A stretch of 64,000 bases of DNA from Streptomyces cyanogenus (GTDB lineage: Bacteria; Actinomycetota; Actinomycetes; Streptomycetales; Streptomycetaceae), in the NCBI RefSeq assembly GCF_017526105.1, contig NZ_CP071839.1, positions 7,664,001-7,728,000 of the forward strand. The letters run 5' to 3'. The notes below the pieces were generated by a model. It made no database searches. It was not told the DNA's origin and saw only the letters and a list, made by a program, of their open reading frames with translations. This document shows, piece after piece, positions 53,076-63,900 of this stretch; positions within the stretch are counted from its first letter, which is position 1, and each line of letters begins with the position of its first letter. A program made the position numbers and the translations under genes.

Positions 53076-54808
53076 GCCGCTTCCTCCACGTTGTCGAGCT
53101 GGGACCGCACGATCTCCCTGTACGTCCCGTTCTCCGTCAGCAGCTGCTCGTGAGAGCCCCGGCCCACCACGCGGCCGTCCTCCAGCACGAGGACCAGGTC
53201 GGCGTTCTTGATGGCGTCCACCCGCTGCGCGACGATCACCACCGTCGCGTCGGCGAGTTCCGGGGCCAGCGCGTTGCGCACGGCCAGGTCCGTCGCGGCG
53301 TCCAGGCCGGAGAAACAGTCGTCGAACAGGTAGATCCCGGGCCGTCGCAGCAGGGTTCTCGCGAGGGCGAGCCGCTGCCGCTGGCCGCCCGAGACGTTCG
53401 TGCCGCCCTGGGTGATCTCCGCTTGCAGCCCACCCGGCATCGCCGCCACGAACTCGCGGGCCTGGGCGGTCTCGAGCGCGTGCCAGAGATCCGCGTCGGT
53501 GGCGTTCTCGTTGCCCCAGCGCAGGTTGGACGCGACTGTTCCCGCGAAGAGGTAAGGCTGCTGCGCGACCATACCCACGGTGCGACTCCGGGTGCCGGCG
53601 TCCAGATCACGCACGTCGACCCCGTCCACCAGCACCGATCCGGACGTGGCGTCGAACAGCCGCACCACCAGGTTCAACAGGGTGGTCTTGCCGCTCCCGG
53701 TGCCGCCGATCACCGCCACGGTCTGGCCGGGCCCGGCGCTCAGGTCGATGTCGTGCAGGAACGGCTCCTCCGCGCCGGGATAACGGAACCCGACGCCGCG
53801 CAGTTCCAGGTGCCCCGGCCGCGGCCCGGACACGACCGGCTGGCAGGACGTGGCCATCCCCGGGTCGGTGTCGAGTACCTCACGGATGCGCCGCGCGGCA
53901 GCGGCGGCCCTCGGAACCGTGAGCATGACGTACATGGCGATGACCATCGAGGTCAGCACCAGCACGATGTAGCCGAGGAACGCGCTCAGCGCTCCGACCT
54001 GCAGTGCGCCCGAGGCGATCCGCTTAGCGCCGATCCACGCCACCACCACGGTGAACCCGTTGCCCAGCAGCCACACCAGCGGGAACATGCCGGCCGCGAG
54101 CCGACGCACCCTGCGGGTCAGCACGAACATCTCGGTGTTCGCCGTGCCGAACCGCTCCTGCTCGTGCGTGTCCCGGACGAAGGCACGTACCACGCGCACG
54201 CCGGTGATCTGCTCACGGAACAGCCGGCCGATGGTGTCCATGCCGCCCTGGATGCGGTCGTAGAGCCGGCCCATCCGGGTCAGGATCACCGCCACCACGA
54301 CCGTCGTCACCGGGATCAGCACGATCACGACCAGCGCCAACGGCACGTCCTGGCGCAGCGCGAGCACCACGCTCACCACACACATGATCGGCGCGGTGAT
54401 GATGCTGCTCAGCCCGTCGGCCGCGAGGGTCTGGACCTGCTGCACGTCGTTGAGTGTCCTGGTGGCCAGGGAGGACGTGCCGAAGCGCCCCACGTCATGT
54501 GCGGAGAACCGCTGCACGTGGCGGAACATCGCCGACCTCAGATCGCGGCCGACCGCGGTGGCAGCACGAGCGGCGAAGTACTCGGCTCCCAGCCGCGCGG
54601 CGAGTTGGACCACGACGACGAGCAGCATCCCCGTGCCCAGCCAGATGATCCCGGGCAGCGACCCCACCAGCAGTCCCCGGTCGATGACCTGTGCGCTCAG
54701 CGTGGGGAGCATGAGGAGCGCCAGCGTCTGCGCGATCTGGAGGGTGACGGTCAGCGCGACCCAGGTTCGGTAAGGGCGTAGGTACGTCCTGAGCAATCGC
54801 AGGGGCAC
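53072..54808 (-). CDS. ABC exporter half-transporter, degenerate ATPase site
   Basis: 578 residues with six membrane helices and one NBD. GGTGSGKTTL and VSGGQRQRLALAR are intact, but the Walker B end reads IYLFDDCFSGLD: aspartate replaces the catalytic glutamate, and the switch region has VIVAQRVD rather than an H-loop histidine. This asymmetry is typical of heterodimeric exporters in which one site is non-hydrolytic. GTG 54808 is used because GGAG lies 7 nt upstream; the longer frame to 55012 has no site and crosses the PKS promoter. Divergent from the PKS gene. Confidence 0.9.
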   Translation of the reverse strand: MPLRLLRTYLRPYRTWVALTVTLQIAQTLALLMLPTLSAQVIDRGLLVGSLPGIIWLGTGMLLVVVVQLAARLGAEYFAARAATAVGRDLRSAMFRHVQRFSAHDVGRFGTSSLATRTLNDVQQVQTLAADGLSSIITAPIMCVVSVVLALRQDVPLALVVIVLIPVTTVVVAVILTRMGRLYDRIQGGMDTIGRLFREQITGVRVVRAFVRDTHEQERFGTANTEMFVLTRRVRRLAAGMFPLVWLLGNGFTVVVAWIGAKRIASGALQVGALSAFLGYIVLVLTSMVIAMYVMLTVPRAAAAARRIREVLDTDPGMATSCQPVVSGPRPGHLELRGVGFRYPGAEEPFLHDIDLSAGPGQTVAVIGGTGSGKTTLLNLVVRLFDATSGSVLVDGVDVRDLDAGTRSRTVGMVAQQPYLFAGTVASNLRWGNENATDADLWHALETAQAREFVAAMPGGLQAEITQGGTNVSGGQRQRLALARTLLRRPGIYLFDDCFSGLDAATDLAVRNALAPELADATVVIVAQRVDAIKNADLVLVLEDGRVVGRGSHEQLLTENGTYREIVRSQLDNVEEAA

Positions 54809-54882
54809 GCGGTACTCCGGAGGTCGATGGCGGTTGGCCGCCGGGCGCGTGCGTCCGGCGCGGGCAGCGTCACCCGGGCCGG

Positions 54883-54898
54883 GTCGGTGATTCCCTAG
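54883..54898. promoter_or_regulatory. PimM-like operator, ABC side
   Basis: GTCGGTGATTCCCTAG: 13 of 16 match to CTVGGGAWWTCCCBAG, with the right half (TTCCCTAG) complete. It lies 75 nt before the ABC start. Confidence 0.55.
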
Positions 54899-54926
54899 TG
54901 TCCCCACACATCTTTCGCTCCCGACA

Positions 54927-54942
54927 CTAGGAAATTCCGGCT
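54927..54942. promoter_or_regulatory. PimM-like operator, PKS side
   Basis: CTAGGAAATTCCGGCT: 12 of 16 match, left half good and centre AAATT intact. It is 44 bp (about four helical turns) from the first site and 51 nt before the PKS start. Confidence 0.5.
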
Positions 54943-54992
54943 GCCCGGAGATCGAGACTGCACGAGGGTGTCCGCGAGTGAATGGAAGCGAC

Positions 54993-57900
54993 ATGGATCG
55001 TGCGATGGGCAACGAGCAGCGCCTTCGGGACTACCTGAAGCGTGCCACCGTCGACCTTCGGCGCACCCGGCAGAAGGTGCAGGAACTGGAGGAGGCGGCG
55101 GCCGAGCCCATTGCCATCGTCGGCATGGGCTGCCGTTACCCCGGTGACGTGCGCGGCCCCGAGGATCTGTGGGCGATGCTGGAGCAGGGTGGCCACGGCG
55201 TGACCGACTTCCCGGCCGACCGGGGCTGGGACCCGGAGGCGCTGGGCACGTCCTCGACGCTGTCGGGTGGATTCCTGCACGACGCCACCACGTTCGACGC
55301 CGACTTCTTCGGCATCTCACCGCGTGAGGCGCTGTCCATGGACCCCCAGCAGCGGGTGCTGCTGGAGACGACGTGGGACGCGCTGGAGCGCGCGGGCATC
55401 GACCCTACGGGCCTGAAAGGCACTCAGACCGGCGTGTTCGTGGGCGCCATGCCCCAGGAGTACCGGGTCGGTCCGGCCGACGACATCGACGGGTACCGGC
55501 TGACCGGTAACACGTCCAGCGTGATCTCGGGCCGTCTGTCGTACTCCTTCGGACTGGTCGGCCCGGCCGTCACCGTGGACACCGCGTGCTCCTCCTCGCT
55601 GGTCGCGCTGCATTTGGCGGCCCAGTCGCTCCGGGCGGGGGAGTGCGACCTCGCGCTGGCCGGCGGCGTCACCGTCATGTCGAGCCCGCTCACCTTCGTC
55701 GAGTTCTCCAAGCAGGGCGGTCTCGCCGCCGACGGGCACTGCCGTTCCTTCGCCGAGTCCGCGTCCGGCACCGGCTGGGCCGAGGGGGTCGGCGTGCTCG
55801 TGCTGGAGAAGCTGTCCGAGGCACGCCGACGCGGGCACACGATCCTCGCCGTGGTACGCGGCTCGGCCGTCAACCAGGACGGCGCGTCCAACGGCCTGAC
55901 CGCCCCCAACGGGCCCTCGCAGATCCGCGTCATCGAGCAGGCGCTGCTCAACGCGCGGCTCTCCGCCGACCAGGTCGACGTGGTGGAGGCGCATGGCACC
56001 GGCACGACGCTGGGCGATCCGGTCGAGGCTGAGGCGCTGCTCGCCACCTACGGCCGCAACCGCCCCGCCGACCGTCCGCTGCTGCTCGGCTCGGTGAAGT
56101 CCAACATCAGCCACACGCAGGCCGCCGCCGGTGTGGCAGGCGTCATCAAGCTGGTACTGGCGATGCGCCACGGAATGCTGCCGAAGACGCTGCACGTCGA
56201 CGCACCGACATCCCATGTGGACTGGTCCGGCGGGTCGCTGGCGCTCGCGACCGAGAACACGCCGTGGCCCGCGGAGGCGGACCGTCCGCGCCGTGCCGCC
56301 GTCTCCTCGTTCGGGCTGAGCGGCACCAACGCGCACGCCATCATCGAGCAGGCACCTGCCGACGAGGACCAGGCGTCCGACGAGGACGAGCCGTCCGTCG
56401 GTGACGTCGTGGCCGGCGCGGTGCCGCTGCTGGTGTCCGCGCGTACCCGTGAGGCTCTCGGGCAACAGGCGGAGCGCCTGCTGTCCGCGGTCGACTCCGG
56501 CACCCTGGCCGACACCGCCTTCTCGCTCGCGACCACTCGCGCCGCGTTCGAGCACCGCGCCGCCGTCGTGGCGACCGATCACGAGCAGGCCCGGGCCGCG
56601 CTGGCGGCGCTGGCGGCCGGCGGGACGCCGGCCGGGCTCGTCTCGGGTGTCACGCGCGGCAAACCCAAACTGGCCGTGGTGTTCACCGGCCAGGGCGCGC
56701 AGCGCGCCGGCATGGGCCGCGGACTGTACGACCGCTTCCCGGTGTTCGCCGCGGCACTGGACGAGGCGTGCGCGGCGCTGGACGCCCACCTCGACCGCCC
56801 GCTGCGCGAGGTCATGTGGGCCAGGACGGCACGTACGCTCAATCGCACGGAATACGCCCAGCCGGCGCTGTTCGCCGTCGAAGTCGCGCTCTACCGGCTG
56901 GTGGAGTCGTGGGGCATCAAGCCGGACTACCTCGCCGGCCACTCCATCGGCGAGCTGGCCGCCGCGCACGTGGCCGGTGTCCTCGACCTGACCGCGGCGG
57001 CGGCTCTCGTGACGGCACGCGGGCGACTGATGCAGGCGCTGCCCGCCGGCGGCGTGATGACGTCCGTGCGGGCGTCCGAGTCCGAGGTCGCGCCGCTGGT
57101 CTCCGGGCATGCCGGCACCGTGTCGATCGCGGCCGTGAACGGCGTGCGGTCGGTGGTGGTCGCGGGCGAGGCCGACGCGGTCGCCGAGATCGAGGCGGCA
57201 CTGGTCGAGCGGGGGCACAGGCCGAAGCGGCTGCGGGTGTCGCACGCGTTCCACTCGCCGCTGATGAACCCGATGCTGGACGAATTCCGCGCGGTCGCCG
57301 AGGATCTGACGTTCCGCGAGCCGTTACTGCCGGTCGTGTCGACGGTGACCGGTGAGCAGGCCACTGTCGAGCAGCTGACCAGCGCGGACTACTGGACCGA
57401 CCACGTGCGCCGTCCGGTCAGGTTCCACGACAGTGTCGGCTGGCTGCGCGAGCACGGAGTCGGCGCCTTCCTGGAGCTGGGCCCGGACGGGGTGCTCACC
57501 GCGATGGTGCGGGAGGACTTCCCGGACGCCGGCGTGGTCGCGACGCTGCGCGGGGCGCAGCCCGAGGACGCCGCCCTCGCGGCCGCGGCTGCGGGTCTGC
57601 ACACGCTCGGTGTCCCGCTGCGCTGGGCCGACTACTTCGCAGGCACCGGCGCCCGCCGCGTCGATCTGCCGACGTACGCCTTCCAGCGCCGCCGCTACTG
57701 GCCGCGTGACGCTCACGCCTCGCCGGGAGACATGCGCGCCGCCGGACTCGGCTCGGCGAACCACCCCCTCCTCGCCGCTGCCGCGTCCCTGGCGGACTCG
57801 GACGGCGTGCTGCTCACAGGCCGGCTCTCCGTGGCGTCGCACGCATGGCTCGCCGACCACGCCGTCCGCGGCACGGCCGTGCTCCCCGGCACCGCGCTGC

Positions 57901-60900
57901 TCGAACTCGCGGTGCGAGCCGGAGACGAGGTCGGCTGCGGCCGGATCGAGGAGCTGACGCTCGCCGCGCCGCTGGTGCTGCCCGACCAGGGCGGCGTACA
58001 GGTACAGCTGTGGATCGGCAGCCCGGACGCCCATGGCCACCGCACCCTCACGGTGTACGCGCGGTCCGACGCGGGCGACGCCACCGACTCGGGCGAGGAC
58101 CGCCCCTGGACCCGTCATGCCGACGGCGTCCTGGCCCCCGGTGAGCAGGCCGGTTCCTTCGATGCCGCTGTGTGGCCGCCGGCCGGGGCGGAGGCGGTCG
58201 GCCTCGACGGCTTCTACGAGCGCGCGGCCGAGGCGGGGCTGGAGTACGGACCGGCGTTCCGTGGCCTCGCCGCGGCCTGGCGGGCCGGCCCGGACGGCAC
58301 GGTCGCCGCCGAGGTCGAGCTGCCCGAGAGCGTCGCGGCCGAGGCGCCGTCCTTCGGCATGCACCCGGCGCTGCTGGACGCCGCCCTGCACGCGGTCGCC
58401 CTCACCGGTCTCGGCGACGGCGGCGCCATGCTGCCGTTCTCATGGGAGGGCGTGCGCCTGCACGCCACGGGTGCGACCGCGGCCCGCGTGCTGCTCGTGC
58501 CGGTCGGCGATTCCGCGGTGTCGATCGAGGTGACGGACGCCGCCGGCGCGCCGCTGCTGTCGGTGGCGTCCCTGGCGCTGCGGCGTCTCGGGGACGAACG
58601 CCTGGCCGCCGAGCCAGGCAGGGACGCGCTCTTCCGGCTGGACTGGGCGCCGGTGTCCGGTGGAACGGCGCCCGAGACCGTTGCGGTCCTCGGGCCGAGC
58701 GCCCCCATGCTGCCCGGAGTGGAGGTGCTGGTCGCCGCCGGTGTCGCCGACCTGCCCGGCGTGGTGCCGCCGGTGGTGCTGGCACCGGTGCCGACGGGCA
58801 CGGGTGACCCGGTGGCCGATGCGCACGCGAACGCCGTCTGGGCCACGGGCATCGCACAGGACTGGCTCGCGGACGAGCGCTGCGGTGGCTCCCGTCTGCT
58901 GTTCCTCACGCACAACGGCGTGGCCGTGCGGCCGGAGGACACGGTCGACCCGGCTCAGGCGGCCGTGTGGGGTTTCGCGAGGGCGGCCGAGGCGGAGAAT
59001 CCCGGACGGTTCGGTGCGATCGACGGCGTCTCGGTGCCGGCCCTCGGTACCGGCGAGCCGCAGACGGCGGTGCGGGACGGCGAGGTGCTCGCCGCCCGCC
59101 TCGCCCGTGTGCGGTCCGCCGACCACGGTGCCGCGGACTGGGGCGACGGTGCCGTCCTGGTCACCGGTGGTACGAGTGGTCTCGGCGCCCTGGTGGCACG
59201 GCACCTCGCCGAACACCACGGTGTGCGGCGGCTGGTCCTGGCCGGCCGCCGCGGTGCTGCCGCCGAGGGCGCTGCGGAGGTGGCGGCCGGGATCGCCGGG
59301 CTGGGCGCGCAGGTGACGTTCGCCGCCGTCGACGCGGCCGACCGGGACGCGCTGGCCGCCGTGTTCGCCGCCGAGGGGCCTGTCACGGGCGTCGTGCACG
59401 CTGCAGGCGTCCTCGACGACGGCGTCCTGCCCTCGCTGACGGCCGACCGCATCGACGCCGTGCTGCGGCCGAAGGCCGACGCGGCCTGGAACCTGCACGA
59501 ACTGGCCGGGGACGTATCGGCGTTCGTGGTGTTCTCCTCGGTCGCCGGTGTGGTGGGCGCGGCGGCGCAGACGGCTTACGCGGCCGGCAACGCCTTCCTC
59601 GACGCACTGGTCACCCAGCGACGCTCCGAGGGCCTGCCGGGAGTGTCGCTGGCATGGGGGCCATGGACGCAGGAGACGGGCATGACCAGCTCCCTCGGCG
59701 CGTCCGGCATGCGCCGTCTGGCCCGTGCCGGCACGTTGCCGCTGTCCGTCGAGGACGGTCTCGCGCTGTTCGACGCGGCGGTTGCCGGTCCCGACGCCGT
59801 GGCGGTCCCGGTACGGCTCGACCTGCCCGCGCTGCGCGCCCGCGACGAGGTGCCGCCCGTGCTGCGCGCCCTGGTCCGGCCCCGGGCCCGCCGGGCCACC
59901 GCGGAGAGCGTCGCCGCGAGCGGCCTTGCGCAGCGGCTCGCGCGGCTGAGCGCCGTCGAGCGTGCCGACACCGTGCTGGAGCTGGTGCGGGCCCAGGCAA
60001 CCTCCGTGCTCGGCCACACGGGCACCGATCGCATCGACCCCGACCGGACCTTTGGCGACCTCGGCTTCGACTCCCTGACGGCGGTCGAACTGCGCGGTCG
60101 GCTCGCGGCAGCCACCGGCCTGCGGCTGCCGGCCACACTCGTCTTCGACCGCCCGACCGTCGGCGCGCTGTCCGCGTACGTGCTGGACGAACTGCTCGGC
60201 GCCGAGGAGCCGGCCGAGTCGGTCACCGGGTCGACGGCCGTCACCGACGACCCGATCGTCATCGTCGGCATGTCCTGCCGCTACCCGGGAGGCGTCTCCT
60301 CACCGGAGGACCTCTGGCGGCTGGTCAGCGAGGGCGCCGACGCGATATCGGGCTTCCCGACCAATCGCGGCTGGGACCTGGACACCTTGTTCGATCCGGA
60401 TCCCGACCACATCGGCACGTCGTACACGCGTTCCGGCGGCTTCCTGCACGACGCGGGCGAGTTCGATCCGGCCTTCTTCGGCATGAGCCCCCGTGAGGCG
60501 CTCGCCACCGATGCCCAGCAGCGCCTGCTCCTCGAGGCGTCCTGGGAGGCCGTCGAGCGGGCCGGGATCCCTCCCGCCGCGCTGCGCGGCAGCCGCACGG
60601 GTGTGTTCACCGGCGTCATGTACAGCGACTACGTCCACGCGCTCGGCGGCGGCGAGTTCGAGGGCCACCAGGGCACCGGCACGTCCCCGAGCGTGGCCTC
60701 CGGCCGTGTGTCGTACACGCTCGGCCTGGAGGGCCCGGCGGTCAGTGTCGACACGGCCTGCTCGTCCTCGTTGGTGGCGTTGCACCTGGCCGCGCAGTCG
60801 CTGCGTGCGGGGGAATGCTCCCTCGCCCTCGCCGGCGGCGTGACGGTCATGTCGACCCCGACGTCGTTCCTCGAGTTCTCCCGGCAGCGAGGCCTCGCCG

Positions 60901-63900
60901 CCGACGGCCGGTGCAAGGCCTTCTCGGACGCCGCCGACGGCGTCGCCTGGTCCGAGGGCGTCGGCGTCATCGTGCTGGAACGCATGTCCGACGCCCGCCG
61001 CAACGGGCACGAGATCCTTGCCGTGGTCCGCGGTTCCGCGGTGAACCAGGACGGCGCGTCGAACGGCCTGACCGCGCCGAACGGTCCGTCCCAGCAGCGG
61101 GTGATCCGGGCCGCGCTGGCGAACGCCGGGCTGTCGGCCTCCGACGTGGACGTCGTCGAGGGGCACGGCACCGGCACGGCGTTGGGCGATCCCATCGAGG
61201 CACAGGCGTTGCTGGCCACGTACGGCCGTGACCGGGAAGCGCCCTTGCTGCTGGGCTCGGTGAAGTCCAACATCGGTCACACGCAGGCGGCGGCGGGTGT
61301 CGCCGGGATCATCAAGATGGTACTGGCGATGCGGCATGGTGTCGTGCCCCGCACCCTGCACGTGGACGCGCCGTCGACGCAGGTGGACTGGGCAGCCGGC
61401 GCGGTGAAGCTGGTCACCGACCAGACCCCGTGGCCGGCCTCCGGCCGGCCGAGGCGTGCGGCGGTGTCGTCGTTCGGCTTCAGCGGCACCAATGTGCACA
61501 CGGTCCTGGAAGCCCCGCCCGCGGTGGCGGAGTCCGTCCCGGAGCCGTTGACCACAGCCGGTGTCGTACCGGTGCTGGTGTCGGGGCGCACCCGGGACGC
61601 GCTGAGGGCGCAGGCGGAGCGGCTGCTGGCGTACGTCGACTCGGCCGATCCGCTGGACCTGGCCCACTCGCTGGCGACCACCCGTTCGCGGTTCGAACAG
61701 CGGGCGGCGGTGATCGCACCGGACGCCGGGACACTGCGTCGGGCCCTTTCCGCGCTGGCAGCCGGCCGGCCCGACCCGGCCCTGTCGGAGGGGGAGACGC
61801 TCCACGGCCGTACGGCCTTCGTGTTCGCGGGTCAGGGTGCCCAGCGGCTGGGCATGGGCCGTGAGCTGTACGCCAGGTTCCCGGTCTTCGCCGAGGCGTT
61901 CGACGCGGTGACAGCGGAGCTCGGCGAGGGCGTTCGCGAGGTGATGTGGGGTGAGGACGCGGAGGCGCTGAGCGAGACGGGCTGGGCGCAGCCGGCGTTG
62001 TTCGCGCTGGAGGTGGCGCTGTACCGGCTGGTCGAGTCGTGGGGCGTGCGACCCGACTTCCTGGCCGGGCACTCGGTCGGTGAGATCGCGGCGGCGCACG
62101 TCGCCGGCGTCCTGTCGTTGAGCGACGCTGCGGCGTTGGTCTCGGCGCGCGGCCGGCTCATGCAGGCACTGCCGGCCGGCGGCGGCATGACGGCCATCGA
62201 GGCCGGTGCTGACGATGTCGCCGCCGAGCTGGTCGAGGGCGTGTCCATCGCAGCGGTCAACGGTCCGCAGTCCGTTGTCGTGGCCGGTGGGACCGACGCG
62301 CTCGCCCGGATCGAGACGGTGTTCCGCGAGCGGGGCTGCCGTACGAAGGCGCTGCGGGTCTCGCACGCGTTCCACTCGCCGCTGATGGATCCGATGCTGG
62401 ACGCGTTCCGGTCCGTGGTCGAGGGCCTGTCCTTCGGCGAGGCGCGGATCCCGCTGGTGTCCACCGTGACCGGCGTTGTCGCCGGTGACGAGCTGGCCAC
62501 GCCGGAGTACTGGGTCAGGCACGTCCGGGAGGCCGTGCGGTTCGCCGACGGCGTACGGACCCTCGTGGACCGTGGGGTGCGCGCGTTCGTCGAACTGGGG
62601 CCGGACGGCACCCTCTCCGCGATGGTCGGGGACAACGCCGCCGATGTCGCCGCCGTCGCCACGCTGCGGGGCGAGCGGGACGAGGAGCGCGCCGCCGTCA
62701 CCGCCCTGGCGCGGCTCGACACATGGGGCGTGCCCGTCGACTGGGCCGCCTTCTTCGCCGGCACCGGCGCACGCCGCGTCGACCTGCCGACCTATGCGTT
62801 CTGCCGTGAGTTCTACTGGCCCGAGGCCCGCACGCGGCCGCCCGGCGACCCGGCGGGCGACCGGCTGTGGGCGGCCGTCGACGAGGGCGACGCCGCCGGG
62901 CTCGCCGAACTCCTCGGCCTCGGCGAGGACCAGCGCAGCTCGCTGGACGCGTTGCTGCCCGCGCTGTCGTCGTGGCACCGGGACCGTCACGAGCGTGCCC
63001 TGCGCGACACGTGGCGCTACCGCGTCGAATGGGCCGCCTTGGCGGAGCACGCGGCGACCCTGTCGGGTGCCTGGCTGCTCATCGGCACGACCGAGCATCC
63101 CGATCTCGCCGAGGCGCTGCGGGCGCACGGCGCCGAGGTCCGCACCCTGGTGGTGACCGAACCCGACCGTGCCGCGCTCGCCGCTCGGCTCGCCGCGACC
63201 GGCGATCACACGGGGGTGGTGTGGGTGTCGCCGTCCGGGGAGGAACCGGCGGTGTTCCCGCTCGGACTGGCCCTGACCGTCACGCTCGCACAGGCGCTCG
63301 GCGACGCCGGCATCACCGCTCCGCTGTGGGTTCTCACGCGCGGAGCGGTGTCGGCGGCCCCCGGCGACCCGGCACCCCGCCCGTCGCAGGCCGCGGTGTG
63401 GGGTCTCGGCCGCAGCGTCGCGCTGGAGCATCCCGACCGCTGGGGCGGCCTGATCGATCTTCCCGCGGCGTGGAACGACCGAGCCGCCTCCCACCTCGCC
63501 GCCACCCTGGCCGGGACCGACGGCGAGGACCAGGTCGCGGTCCGGCCGGCCGGACGCAGCGGCCGACGTCTCGTGCGGTACACCGCTCCCTCGCCCGCCG
63601 GCGAGTTCACCGCTCGCGGGACCGTGCTCGTCACCGGGGGCACCGGTGGCCTCGGCAGCGAGGTCGCGCGCTGGCTCGCCCGTTCCGGTGCCGCCGACCT
63701 GGTGCTGACCAGCAGACGCGGCCCGGACGCGCCCGGCGCCGCCGAGCTCCGCGCCGAACTGGAGCACCTGGGCGCGCGCGTCGAGATCACCGCCTGCGAC
63801 GTGGCCGACCGGGCCGCGCTGGCCGCGGTGCTCGCCGAGCACCCGGTGACCGGTGTGGTGCACACGGCGGGTGTCAGCGACATGAAGGCGCTCGCGGACA

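Noticed and set aside
54993..56500. First KS as a KSQ loading domain
   Set aside because: The active site reads DTACSSS with Cys, and an N-terminal docking helix is present, so this is an extension module.
55317..63863. Long minus-strand open frames across the PKS
   Set aside because: Antisense to clear KS, AT, KR and ACP motifs; low-complexity His/Arg/Gly-rich translations are artefacts of high G+C.
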